Source: Bryobacteraceae bacterium
Lineage (GTDB): Bacteria > Acidobacteriota > Terriglobia > Bryobacterales > Bryobacteraceae
DNA: 64,000 bases
Assembly: GCA_029975915.1 (NCBI GenBank)
Contig: JARKOC010000542.1
Span: 62,001-126,000, forward strand
Reading direction: 5' to 3'
Position 1 is the first letter of the stretch; each line of letters begins with the position of its first letter. Below the pieces are notes generated by a model that saw nothing but the letters and a program-made list of their open reading frames with translations, was not told the DNA's origin and did not search any database. This document shows, in pieces, positions 51,892 through 61,282 of the stretch. Made by a program: the position numbers and the translations under genes.

Positions 51892-53910
51892 GTGGAATCG
51901 CCCAACCCTCTTTTAGCCGAACTGGCTAAGCTCCCTTTCGACAAGATCAATGCAGCGCACGTTCAGCCAGCCCTGGACGTACTGCTGGACGATGCCCGCC
52001 GGCAACTGGACTCGATTGCGGCCTCCGGTTCGCCGAGAACGTTCGACAGAACCATGTTGGCGCTCGATAGAGGATCGGAGCCCTTGGACCAAGCCGTCGC
52101 AATTGTGCGGCACCTGGAAGCAGTCGCCACAACGCCGGAGTTGCGCGAGGCATGGAATGAGGCTCAACCAGCGGTGATCCAGTTCTATAGTTCCATTCCT
52201 CTCAATGAAGGACTCTGGGCAGCGATCAAGGACTTCGCCGCGACTGGCGAGGCGGCTGCCTTGGAAGGCGTCAGAAAGCGTTTTCTTGACAAAACGATCG
52301 AGGGTTTCCGGCGGCACGGTGCCGATCTGTCGCCTGCGGATAAGGAGATGCTGGAATCGATCGACGTCGAATTGGCTACGGTGACCACCCACTTCGCCCA
52401 GAACGTGCTCGACGCCACGATGGCCTGGGAATATGTGATCACCGACCCGGCGAAGTTGGCCGGACTGCCGGAATCGGCCATTGCCGCCGCCCGCGATTCC
52501 GCCGCCTCGAAGGGCATGGAAGGCTGGCGATTCACGCTACAGCAACCCAGCTACGTCGCCGTCATGACTTACCTTGATGACGCGACGATCCGCGAGACGT
52601 TTTACCGCGCCTACAACGCGCGAGCGGCTCAAGTGAATGCGCCGCTGATTCCGAAGATTCTTGAATTGCGCCGCCGGAAAGCGAACCTGTTGGGATACAG
52701 CGATTTCGCTGACTTCGCGACTGCCGACCGCATGGCCCGGTCAGGCGCCGCCGCGGCGGAGTTTGTCGAAGGGCTCCGCATTCGCACGGAGTCCGCCTTC
52801 CAGCGTGAAAACCAGGCTTTGCTGGAGTTCCGCCAGGCCAAAGAGGGGCCGGATGCGGTGATGAATGCCTGGGATGTGGGCTACTGGGCCGAGAAGCTGC
52901 GGGCCGAACTGTACGAATTCGACGAGGAGGACTTGCGGCCCTACTTTCAACTTGAGAGCGTCGTGGATGGGCTCTTTGAACTTTGCAGCCGCCTGTTCTC
53001 GATCCGGATCGCAGTGTCGCCAGGAGCGCCAGTCTGGCATGATACGGTCCGCCACTACGAGATCCGGGACGCGAACGGTGCGTTGCTGGCTCACTTCTAT
53101 GCTGACTGGTTCCCTCGCGAGACCAAGCGGGGCGGCGCCTGGATGGATTCGTTCGTGACAGGCGGGCCTTCCGAAGATGGATTCCGGCCTCATGCAGGTT
53201 TCGTTTGCGGAAACCTGACTCCACCTTTGCCTGACCGCCCTTCGCTTCTCACGCACAATGAGGTGGAGACGATCTTCCACGAATTCGGGCACCTGCTGCA
53301 TCACTGCCTGAGCCAGGTCGAGATCCGGTCCCTGGCAGGCACCAACGTGGCTTGGGATTTCGTCGAGCTCCCCAGCCAGATCATGGAGAACTGGTGCTGG
53401 GAGCGGGAATCGCTCGACTTGTTTGCACGACACTACCAGACGGGAGCGCCCATTCCTGACGAACTATTCAAGAAGATGGTCCGGGCGAGGACGTTTCGTG
53501 CCGCCAACGCCCAGATGCGCCAACTCGGATTCGCCACTCTTGACCTCAAACTCCACAGGGATGCTCTCACTGAGGAGCCCATCGTCGAGCAGTCGAACAG
53601 GATTCTTGCCCCGTTCACCCCGGCTCCCTTGCCAGAGGACTACGCCATGATCTGCGGGTTCAGCCACCTATTTGCCGATCCCGCCGGCTACGGCGCCGGC
53701 TACTACAGCTACAAGTGGGCTGAAGTGCTCGATGCGGATGCGTTCACACGGTTTCAGAAGGAAGGAGTATTCAACCAGGAGACGGGCATGGCATTCCGCT
53801 CCACGATTCTCGAGAAGGGTAACAGCGGGGAGCCGGGCGATCTATTCCGGGCTTTCATGGGCCGTGATGCAGACGCGTCGGCGCTCATGAAACGACTGGG
53901 ACTCTCGTAG
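51892..53910 (+). CDS. M3-family oligopeptidase
   Basis: 672 aa from GTG 51892, chosen because family members begin close to NPLL; a TTG at 51841 gives 689 aa. The zinc motif HEFGH is at 463-467, with the third ligand in the following ELPSQIMENW segment. The C-terminal GYGAGYYSYKWAEVLDAD stretch is diagnostic of M3 enzymes such as oligopeptidase A and Dcp. It degrades short peptides in the cytoplasm; no signal peptide is visible. Converges with the permease operon after 32 bases. Confidence 0.92.
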   Translation: MESPNPLLAELAKLPFDKINAAHVQPALDVLLDDARRQLDSIAASGSPRTFDRTMLALDRGSEPLDQAVAIVRHLEAVATTPELREAWNEAQPAVIQFYSSIPLNEGLWAAIKDFAATGEAAALEGVRKRFLDKTIEGFRRHGADLSPADKEMLESIDVELATVTTHFAQNVLDATMAWEYVITDPAKLAGLPESAIAAARDSAASKGMEGWRFTLQQPSYVAVMTYLDDATIRETFYRAYNARAAQVNAPLIPKILELRRRKANLLGYSDFADFATADRMARSGAAAAEFVEGLRIRTESAFQRENQALLEFRQAKEGPDAVMNAWDVGYWAEKLRAELYEFDEEDLRPYFQLESVVDGLFELCSRLFSIRIAVSPGAPVWHDTVRHYEIRDANGALLAHFYADWFPRETKRGGAWMDSFVTGGPSEDGFRPHAGFVCGNLTPPLPDRPSLLTHNEVETIFHEFGHLLHHCLSQVEIRSLAGTNVAWDFVELPSQIMENWCWERESLDLFARHYQTGAPIPDELFKKMVRARTFRAANAQMRQLGFATLDLKLHRDALTEEPIVEQSNRILAPFTPAPLPEDYAMICGFSHLFADPAGYGAGYYSYKWAEVLDADAFTRFQKEGVFNQETGMAFRSTILEKGNSGEPGDLFRAFMGRDADASALMKRLGLS

Positions 53911-53942
53911 GCGCCTGCAAGCTAAGGGCGGCTGCCGCCTGG

Positions 53943-55196
53943 CTACTCGGTCCTGAGAGCCTCGGTGGGATCCAGGCGTGCGGCGCGCATCGCTGGAGCC
54001 AGGCCCGAACAGATCCCCACGAGCATCAACACCGCCACTGAGATCGCAACCGTTTGCGGTTGAATGCCCAGAACGAGGTCGCCTTTGCCGGAGTCGTCCC
54101 GGAACAACGCGCCCAGCATGGGCAGCGGCGGGACAATCCAAACGATCAAATAGGAAAGCGCTACCCCGAGCAGACCGCCCGCGACCGTTATGGCCAGCGC
54201 CTCGGCCAGGAACTGCCACGCGATATGTCGCCGCCGGGCGCCCAACGCACGCCGCAAACCGATTTCGCGGGTGCGCTCGTTCACCGACACGAGCAGGATG
54301 TTCATCAAACCGATGCCGCCAATCGCCAGCGTCAATGATCCGACGAACAGTAACAGCACCTGCAAGCCGATCGTCAGGCCGTCGATAATCGGCCTGATGT
54401 TGGATGTGCCAAAGCCATCCAGCGCCCGTTTGTCGGTGGGTGAGAAATTGTAGCGCCGGGCGATGGCGGCGCGAAACTGCTCTTCGGCCTTCTTTTCGAA
54501 CTGCGGATGGATCGGCTGCAGGACGACTGTCGAGACATAGCGCGAATTCCAGACATCGCCGGCCGCCGAATACGGGATGAAGGCGCTGCGGTCGTCCGGT
54601 CCCCAGTAGTTGCCGAACGAGATCTTGGTGTCCATGATCCCGATCACGGTGAAACGGACGCCCTGAATCGTCACCGTTTCTCCCACAGCCTGGCGGCCGG
54701 AGAAGAGTTTCTTTTTCAGGTAGTCGCCCAGAAAGACGACCCGCCTGCGCTCGGTTTGGTCCTCCGGCGAAAGCCAGCGGCCTTCCATGGCGACTTCGGA
54801 CCGGATATCGCCGTACTCAGGGCACACGCCCCTGACATTTGCCTGGTAGGTGACGTCCTGGTAGACCAAAGGAACGCGACGGATGGTTTCCGGACACGCT
54901 TTGCGGATCAGCGGCGACTCCGCCTGGGCCATTTCCAGGTCGGCCGGTTCAAGGCGGATGCGGCGTCCTGCCCGTTCGCCCCCGGCCTGCTCGGAGGTCT
55001 GGCCGGGAAAGAGAATGATGGCCGACTTCGAAAAGTTGTGCATCACGCCGATCATCAGGCTGCGGAACCCGTTACCGTAGGACATCAGCAGCGTCACGGC
55101 GGCGATGCCCCAGACGATGCCGAGCATGGTCAGCAGGCTGCGCGTCGGGTTGCGCCGGAGCGAGTCCCAAGCCTGGAGAATGATCTCTTTCGGCAC
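53943..55196 (-). CDS. MacB-type FtsX-domain ABC permease (2)
   Basis: 417 aa from GTG 55196, with GGAGG six bases upstream inside the end of the preceding gene. One N-terminal helix (TRSLLTMLGIVWGIAAVTLL), a large periplasmic MacB_PCD domain, and three C-terminal helices with the RERTREIG-type coupling loop (NERTREIGLRRALGARR). Such permeases drive MacAB-type export or lipoprotein/periplasmic mechanotransmission rather than transport through the bilayer. There is no fused ATPase domain. Terminal gene of the operon. Confidence 0.88.
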   Translation of the reverse strand: MPKEIILQAWDSLRRNPTRSLLTMLGIVWGIAAVTLLMSYGNGFRSLMIGVMHNFSKSAIILFPGQTSEQAGGERAGRRIRLEPADLEMAQAESPLIRKACPETIRRVPLVYQDVTYQANVRGVCPEYGDIRSEVAMEGRWLSPEDQTERRRVVFLGDYLKKKLFSGRQAVGETVTIQGVRFTVIGIMDTKISFGNYWGPDDRSAFIPYSAAGDVWNSRYVSTVVLQPIHPQFEKKAEEQFRAAIARRYNFSPTDKRALDGFGTSNIRPIIDGLTIGLQVLLLFVGSLTLAIGGIGLMNILLVSVNERTREIGLRRALGARRRHIAWQFLAEALAITVAGGLLGVALSYLIVWIVPPLPMLGALFRDDSGKGDLVLGIQPQTVAISVAVLMLVGICSGLAPAMRAARLDPTEALRTE

Positions 55197-55197
55197 G

Positions 55198-56457
55198 TCA
55201 GCCTCCCGCCTCGAACCGGAGGGCTTCGATCGGATCGACTGAGGCCGCCCTGGACGCCGGATAGAGGGCGGACAGGAAGGCGACCAGCCCAAGCAACCCG
55301 ATGCACGAGAGGGCTACCTCCCAGGTGGCGTAAAGCCCGGCGAAGAACTGGGGCATCTCCATCGTGTTCACGGCCGCGCAGATGGCATGGGCGAGAGCGA
55401 AACCGGTCCCACCCGCAAAAAAAACAATGATCAGCGTCTCAACGAAGAACATCATGAGGATCGCCCGCCTGGTGGCTCCGACGGCCTTTCTGATACCGAT
55501 TTCGCGCGTCCGTTCCCTTACTGCGACAAGCATGACGTTCATGACGCCGATGCCGCCGAGCAGGAGCGTCACAACTCCCATCGCGCCGAGGAAGTACTTC
55601 ATGCCGTCGGTCATGGCGGCAAACGCCCGCATTTCGCGGACTGTGTCCCAGACGTCTGCCGCGTCTTCGTCGTCGGCGTCAAAGCCATGGATGCGGGCCA
55701 GAGCGTGGCGGACCTCCTTGAGACAGGCGTCGTGTTGGTCCAGAGACCTTGCCTTGCCGATGAGTTGGTCGATCGTATTGGGCGGATATGGTTCGGGCTG
55801 TGGCAGGTCCCGGATGATGGCTCCGAACGGGATAAATATTTTCTTTATATCCTGCCCGTCGTAGCTGGAGTCTTGTTCCTTGGACTGCATGACGCCGATC
55901 ACACGGTAGGGCACGCCGTTGATGGATATCTCCTGATCGACGGCCGTGTGTCCGGCGAACAGCTGCTTGCGCACCTCAGAGCCAATGAAGGCGACCCGCC
56001 TGCCTTCGTTTTCATCGTGCCATGAGAAGAAGCGGCCCTCTGCCGCCGGCAGGTGTCTGAGGCGCTGATACGGCGGCTGTGATCCCGAGACGAGGAGCGA
56101 GGCGGAGTTGTAGGCGCTGCGGACAGCCACGTTGCCGCGCGTCAGTTCCGGGATCACGAACTCGCAGGACGGAACATACGGGGCGATTCTTTCGTGGTCC
56201 TTCACCGTCCAGAAGATGGACCGCCCGGCCCGCTTTCCGCCGGCCTGCTTGCCAGTCCGGCCGCGGAAGACGATGAAGATGTTTTCGCCGAACTGAGCCG
56301 CCACCTGGCGTTGGCCTTCCCTGAACCCATCGCCGGCTGCAGTCATGAGCGTGATGGACACAACGCCCCACATCAGGCCGAACATGGTCAGGCCTGTCCT
56401 CAGTTTGTGCGCTGCCAGGGTGCGGAATGTGTCGAGCAGCAGGTCCCTGAAGCTCAT
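55198..56457 (-). CDS. MacB-type FtsX-domain ABC permease (1)
   Basis: 419 aa with the same plan as its neighbour: LRTGLTMFGLMWGVVSITLM near the N-terminus, a periplasmic domain, and a C-terminal FtsX domain with RERTREIGIRKAVGATRR. The two are paralogues and could form a heterodimer. Its TGA is one base from the GTG of the second permease. The nucleotide-binding subunit must come from elsewhere, as none lies in this operon. Confidence 0.88.
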   Translation of the reverse strand: MSFRDLLLDTFRTLAAHKLRTGLTMFGLMWGVVSITLMTAAGDGFREGQRQVAAQFGENIFIVFRGRTGKQAGGKRAGRSIFWTVKDHERIAPYVPSCEFVIPELTRGNVAVRSAYNSASLLVSGSQPPYQRLRHLPAAEGRFFSWHDENEGRRVAFIGSEVRKQLFAGHTAVDQEISINGVPYRVIGVMQSKEQDSSYDGQDIKKIFIPFGAIIRDLPQPEPYPPNTIDQLIGKARSLDQHDACLKEVRHALARIHGFDADDEDAADVWDTVREMRAFAAMTDGMKYFLGAMGVVTLLLGGIGVMNVMLVAVRERTREIGIRKAVGATRRAILMMFFVETLIIVFFAGGTGFALAHAICAAVNTMEMPQFFAGLYATWEVALSCIGLLGLVAFLSALYPASRAASVDPIEALRFEAGG

Positions 56458-56464
56458 CTTTGCG

Positions 56465-57676
56465 CTACTGTAGAATTACTTTCTGACCCTGCTTTAGACC
56501 AGCGATCAACTCGGTCTTCACTCCGTTGGAGATGCCGAGCGTTACGCCCACCTTGCTGCGCCCCTTCTCGGCCGCCGGGTCGGGCACTTCGACTGATGCC
56601 TTGCGCTGTTTGTCATAGATGACCGCGGCTTCAGGCACTAGCAAGACGCCGTGCTTCTCTTCGAGGATGATCTCGGCGTTCGCGCTCATGTTCGCCTTCA
56701 GTTCGTGCCCTGGGTTGTGGATGGAAACCTGGACTTCGAATGTGGTGACGTTGTCCTTTTCGACGCCGAGCGGCGAAATTTTGTAGACCTTGCCCTCGAA
56801 TTTGCGGTCGCGGAAGCTCTCGACGACGATGCGGGCCAGTTGCCCGTCGTAGACTTTGCCGATATCGGCCTGGTCCACCTTGCCGCGGACGAAGACGTCG
56901 CCAACATCGCCAAGCTTAAAGAGGAGGGTGGCGTTCGATCCCAGGACGAGAATCGAACTGACGGCGTTGCCGATCTCGACATCTCTTGAAAGCACCAGCC
57001 CGTCGATGGGCGACACAATGGTCGAATTGCGGAGATCCTCTTCGGCGCGCTCCAGGATCGCCTTTGCCTGTGCGACCTGCGCCTTGGCGCGGGTAATGTC
57101 GGCGCGGGAGACCGCCAATGCGCGCTGGGCGGCTGATTGCTTATTCAGCGCCATTTGGTAAAGCTTCTCGGCGTCTTCCACGAGGCTTTGCGCGATGAGG
57201 CCCTCGCTGTGCAATTTCCGGGCGCGATCCATGCTGGACTTGAGGAATGGCAGGTCCGGCCCTTCGGCTTCCACCTTATTGCGCTCGAGCGCTGCCAGCG
57301 CCGCTTCTTCAGCCGCCTCGGCTGCCTGGAGGCTGGCGCTTGACTCGCGCACGCGGGCCTGCAACTCTTCCTTGTCCAGTTCCGCCAGCACCTGGCCTTG
57401 CTTGACGAAGTCGCCGTAGTCGACGTAGAGCTTCTTGACGATGCCGGAGGCCTTCGATTTCACTTCAACCGTCGACCGTGGCTCGATCTTGCCGGTCGCG
57501 ACGACCGACTTGGCAATGCTGCCCTTCTCGATTGCCGCAAGCTTAGATGGATCAATATCCTTCGACGGCTTCAAGGCCGCCCTCACCCCGAATGCCGCGC
57601 CAGCCAGCACCAGCACCGTCACCGTGATCCAGATCCATTTCCTGGACCGTTTTCCATTCCTGCCGTTAGAAGCCAT
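56465..57676 (-). CDS. MacA/HlyD-type periplasmic adaptor protein
   Basis: 403 aa from the ATG at 57676 with AGGG upstream. An N-terminal membrane anchor (WIWITVTVLVLAGAAFGV) is followed by a lipoyl/barrel-sandwich segment (VKSKASGIVKKLYVDYGDFV), a long helical hairpin of about 120 residues with coiled-coil character, and the beta-barrel return (IVSPIDGLVLSRDVEIG). It links inner-membrane permeases to an outer-membrane channel. First gene of the adaptor-permease-permease operon; 7 bases from the next gene. Confidence 0.9.
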   Translation of the reverse strand: MASNGRNGKRSRKWIWITVTVLVLAGAAFGVRAALKPSKDIDPSKLAAIEKGSIAKSVVATGKIEPRSTVEVKSKASGIVKKLYVDYGDFVKQGQVLAELDKEELQARVRESSASLQAAEAAEEAALAALERNKVEAEGPDLPFLKSSMDRARKLHSEGLIAQSLVEDAEKLYQMALNKQSAAQRALAVSRADITRAKAQVAQAKAILERAEEDLRNSTIVSPIDGLVLSRDVEIGNAVSSILVLGSNATLLFKLGDVGDVFVRGKVDQADIGKVYDGQLARIVVESFRDRKFEGKVYKISPLGVEKDNVTTFEVQVSIHNPGHELKANMSANAEIILEEKHGVLLVPEAAVIYDKQRKASVEVPDPAAEKGRSKVGVTLGISNGVKTELIAGLKQGQKVILQ

Positions 57677-57751
57677 GATGAATCCCTGTCGTGTGGTCTC
57701 AACTTGAAACAACGAGCCACAAGCCTCGGATGTTCCCGTAAGATATGACGA

Positions 57752-59299
57752 ATGAGACGCCTTTCAGTTCTCCTTCTTTTCTCCGCCGTTTGTGTGGCTC
57801 AACAGCCCGATCTCAAGGTCGTGAAGCAGGCGGCGATGGAGATGGCACAGGGTCGCGCCCGCTTCACCCAGCAGATGGTGGATTCGATTTTCAGTTTCGC
57901 TGAACTGGGTTATCAGGAGGTGGAGACCAGCCGTTACGTCACCGGTTTGCTCGAAAAGAACGGCTTCCGGGTCATCCGCGGCGTCGCCGGTCTTGATACC
58001 GGATGGGTGGCCGAATGGGGATCTGGCAAACCGGTGATCGGGTTGATGGCCGATATCGACGGATTGCCGGAAACGTCCCAAACGCCGGGCGTGGCGTATC
58101 ACAAGCCCCTGGTGGAAGGCGCGCCTGGCCATGGCGAAGGCCACAACGCCGGCCAAGCTCTCCAAGTGACCGCGGCTCTGGTCGCCAAAGACTTGATGGA
58201 AAGGTACAAGATTCAAGGGACTATCCGGGTGTATCCGGGCGTGGCGGAAGAACTGATCGGCAGCCGCACTTTTATGGTGAACGCCGGGCTATTCAAAGAC
58301 GTTGATGCCATGTTGTCGGCGCACATCGCATCCGATTTCGGGGTCGCGTGGGGGCCATCGGGAACGGGCCTGGTAAGCGTTGAATACACATTCAAAGGCC
58401 GTAGCGCCCACGGTGCGACGCCTTGGAATGGCCGTAGCGCCCTGGACGCCGTTGAATTGATGAACATCGGCTGGAATTACCGCCGCGAGCATCTTCGCAC
58501 CGAGCAGCGATCCCACTATGTCATCACCGCCGGCGGCGATCAGCCCAACGTGGTTCCGCCCATTGCGAAGGTCTGGTATTACTTCCGGGAATGGGACTAC
58601 CAGCGAATCCAGGAGATGCACGCGATCGGGACCAAGATCGCCCAAGGCGCCGCCATGATGACGGATACGACGATGGAGGAGAGGGTGCTCGGCGCCGCCT
58701 GGCCCGGCATGTTCAACCGGCCCATCGCGGAAGCTCTTGGACGCAATATCGCCGCTGTTGGCATGCCGAAATGGACTGAGGACGACCAAGCGCTCGCGCG
58801 CGCCGCGCAGAAAGAGATTCAGGTGAAGGAGTCGGGCCTCAAGTCGGAAGCGCAGGGCGTCCGCGACGGCAATCAATCTGACCGGATGTATGGTTCAGAC
58901 GACATCGCAGAGGTGGGCTGGAATGTCCCGACGGTGGTGCTTCGTTACCCCGGCAACATCCCTGGAATGATTGGCCACCATTGGTCGAGCGGCATCGCCA
59001 TGGCGACGCCCATCGCCCACAAGGGCACGACGGCCGGCGCCGCCGCGCAAGCGATGACCGTCCTGGATCTGATGCTCGACCCGAATCTCCTGACCGAGGC
59101 CAGGAAGTTTTTCGCCGAGCAGACCAAGGACACCAAGTGGCAGTCGCTGATCCCGCTCGATACCAAGCCGCCGACGCATCTGAACCGGGAAAGACAACAG
59201 AGATTTCGCCCGGCGCTTGAGAAGTTCTACTACGATCCCGCCCGGTACTCGACCTATATGGAACAACTCGGCGTGACCTATCCGACTCTGAAGAAGTGA
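57752..59299 (+). CDS. Exported M20-family amidohydrolase (AbgB-like) with altered metal site
   Basis: 515 aa. Signal peptide about 1-16. The M20D/AbgB layout is clear: LMADIDGLPE with the bridging Asp, GHGEGHNAG (126-134), VYPGVAEELIG with the catalytic Glu pair, the dimerisation domain RSAHGATPWNGRSALDAVELM (in parts), and the C-terminal PGMIGHHW with a metal His. In related enzymes the second motif reads GHGCGHN; here Glu129 replaces the Cys ligand. Likely cleaves an acyl-amino-acid amide such as aminobenzoyl-glutamate types, but the altered site may change the metal or specificity. Periplasmic. Confidence 0.85.
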   Translation: MRRLSVLLLFSAVCVAQQPDLKVVKQAAMEMAQGRARFTQQMVDSIFSFAELGYQEVETSRYVTGLLEKNGFRVIRGVAGLDTGWVAEWGSGKPVIGLMADIDGLPETSQTPGVAYHKPLVEGAPGHGEGHNAGQALQVTAALVAKDLMERYKIQGTIRVYPGVAEELIGSRTFMVNAGLFKDVDAMLSAHIASDFGVAWGPSGTGLVSVEYTFKGRSAHGATPWNGRSALDAVELMNIGWNYRREHLRTEQRSHYVITAGGDQPNVVPPIAKVWYYFREWDYQRIQEMHAIGTKIAQGAAMMTDTTMEERVLGAAWPGMFNRPIAEALGRNIAAVGMPKWTEDDQALARAAQKEIQVKESGLKSEAQGVRDGNQSDRMYGSDDIAEVGWNVPTVVLRYPGNIPGMIGHHWSSGIAMATPIAHKGTTAGAAAQAMTVLDLMLDPNLLTEARKFFAEQTKDTKWQSLIPLDTKPPTHLNRERQQRFRPALEKFYYDPARYSTYMEQLGVTYPTLKK

Positions 59300-59331
59300 C
59301 CCGATGCGCGGGCCGCTGAATCACCCGGTGC

Positions 59332-61281
59332 TTGGATTTGCTGCGGCTTGCCGTCCGAATCGCCGTGCCTGCACTCGCTGATATCGCCGTTACCGAAGCC
59401 GCCGGGCGTCTGGCTGCAATGCTCTACCACGGGCAGGATGCCCGCGTCACCACCGATCTTGTCCTGCCATCGAAAGGCTGGACAAAGACCATTGGGCTAT
59501 CTCTCGCGGAGGGCGTGACCGTCACCCGCGGCGAGGAAGCGATCTGGCAGGGCCAACTGGCCCTGGATTCATCTCACAAGTTGCAGTTCCGCCAAACCAT
59601 CGCGGAGATGAACGGCCGCATTCGCATCTCGGTCGCATGCACCGCGCTGAACGAACTCGCCGCCGAGGGACTCTACTTCCGCGTGAGCATTCCCTGGCAG
59701 GAATTCCACGGGGGGACCGCCGAGGTGGGAAATCGTTCGGTCACGCTGCCTGTTGAAACGCCAGCGAACAGCAATCTCCTGCACAACGGTTCAGCTAAGC
59801 AACTGCGCGCGATGAGCCCGGCGGGTGACCTTTGGTGGTCGGCGGAGTTGAGCACCGCCCTGCCTGTCAACTTGCAGGACAAGTCCACTGAGATCCCCAA
59901 GCGCTTCACGTTTTGGATCACTATCCATCGCGGAACGCTGCCCGCGGGAACTCAATTGTCGTTTTCGCTCGACCTCGCCATCGACGGCATCCCCGATACC
60001 TCTTTCGCAAGCCTTTTCGTTGAGCCGGCCTCCAGCCGCTACCTCTTCCACGGCTTCGGCGGCAATTACGCCTTCCAGATCGAGTCCCCTGTCACGGCCT
60101 ACACTCTTGAACACATCCAATCCCGCTGGGCCCGCACCGAAATCACCCTCGTGGACTGGGAGCCGGAAAACGAAAACTGGACAGCAGCCGGCACCGGCTA
60201 CCGGAAGTTCAGTGAACGCAATCAGCCGGGTACCCGAATTCGACGCGAGTTCGAACTGATGCGAAGGCTGAAGGACAAAGGCATCCCCTTTGTCGCTTCC
60301 GTCTGGCGGCTGCCCGAATGGATGCTCGCCGACCGCGGCGCCAAAGGACCAAATGACCTTCAGCGTGTCATCGATCCCGCGATGTTCGACGACCTCATCG
60401 AATTGCTGAGCGCCTACATCCTCTACGCCCGCGACTTCTACGGCGTCGAGCCGGACCTTTTCTCTTTCAATGAGCCCGATCTCGGCATCCAAATTCTATT
60501 CACCCCCGACGAGCACCGCGACGCCGTCAAACGCATCGGAGCCCGCTTCGCCGCCAAGGGGATCCGCACAAAGATGCTGCTCGGCGACACCAGCCACGCG
60601 CGCGGGACACACGAATACGTTCTGCCGGCCGCCTGCGACCCCGAAGCTCTTCAATACGCCGGAGCCATCGCCTTCCACTCCTGGAACGGCGCATCGCCCG
60701 CGCAGTATCAGGCCTGGGCTGATCTCGCCGAACGCCTCGCCCTACCCCTCCTGGTCACCGAACTCGGCACTGATCCCAGCGCCTGGCAGGGCCGCGCCTA
60801 CGACTCCTACTGGTACGGCATCGGCGAACTCCATCTCTATCAAGAGATCCTCACTCACGCCCGCCCGCAAGGCGCCATTTACTGGGAGTTCTCCGCCGAC
60901 TATTCCCTGGTCCGCCTGAACGGCGGTGAAATCGAACCCACCGGCCGATTCTGGCTGACTAAACAGCTCGCCAACCTCACCCCGCCAAAGTCCACGGCCC
61001 TGGCCACCGGATCGAGCCACGACAAGGTTTTGATCACCGCGTTCCGCGCCGGCGGCGTCTATACCATCCACATCGCCAACATCTCTGCCGGCCGAAGTGC
61101 CGTGCTTACGGGCTTGCCGCCGAAAATCGCCACGTGGCGCGCAGTGCTCACGACGGAAGTTGCGGGCTACGTCGAGATCGAATCACTCGCTGCCACCGCG
61201 GGCGGCCTTTCCCTTTCTCTGCCGGCCCGCTCACTACTCACGCTGACCAATCTGCCAGCATCGCAATCCGATTCCGATTAG
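59332..61281 (+). CDS. Clan GH-A glycoside hydrolase-like protein (GH30/GH39-type)
   Basis: 649 aa from TTG 59332; the true start may differ because no good ribosome-binding site was seen. The first third is beta-rich, then a TIM-barrel with FSFNEPD (acid/base Glu381) and LLVTELGTD (nucleophile Glu477), the two catalytic glutamates of a retaining clan GH-A enzyme. A final beta-sandwich (ITAFRAGGVYTIHIANIS) is typical of GH30/GH39 tails. No clear signal peptide. Substrate unknown. Convergent with leuS, with one base between stop codons. Confidence 0.75.
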   Translation: MDLLRLAVRIAVPALADIAVTEAAGRLAAMLYHGQDARVTTDLVLPSKGWTKTIGLSLAEGVTVTRGEEAIWQGQLALDSSHKLQFRQTIAEMNGRIRISVACTALNELAAEGLYFRVSIPWQEFHGGTAEVGNRSVTLPVETPANSNLLHNGSAKQLRAMSPAGDLWWSAELSTALPVNLQDKSTEIPKRFTFWITIHRGTLPAGTQLSFSLDLAIDGIPDTSFASLFVEPASSRYLFHGFGGNYAFQIESPVTAYTLEHIQSRWARTEITLVDWEPENENWTAAGTGYRKFSERNQPGTRIRREFELMRRLKDKGIPFVASVWRLPEWMLADRGAKGPNDLQRVIDPAMFDDLIELLSAYILYARDFYGVEPDLFSFNEPDLGIQILFTPDEHRDAVKRIGARFAAKGIRTKMLLGDTSHARGTHEYVLPAACDPEALQYAGAIAFHSWNGASPAQYQAWADLAERLALPLLVTELGTDPSAWQGRAYDSYWYGIGELHLYQEILTHARPQGAIYWEFSADYSLVRLNGGEIEPTGRFWLTKQLANLTPPKSTALATGSSHDKVLITAFRAGGVYTIHIANISAGRSAVLTGLPPKIATWRAVLTTEVAGYVEIESLAATAGGLSLSLPARSLLTLTNLPASQSDSD

Positions 61282-61282
61282 C

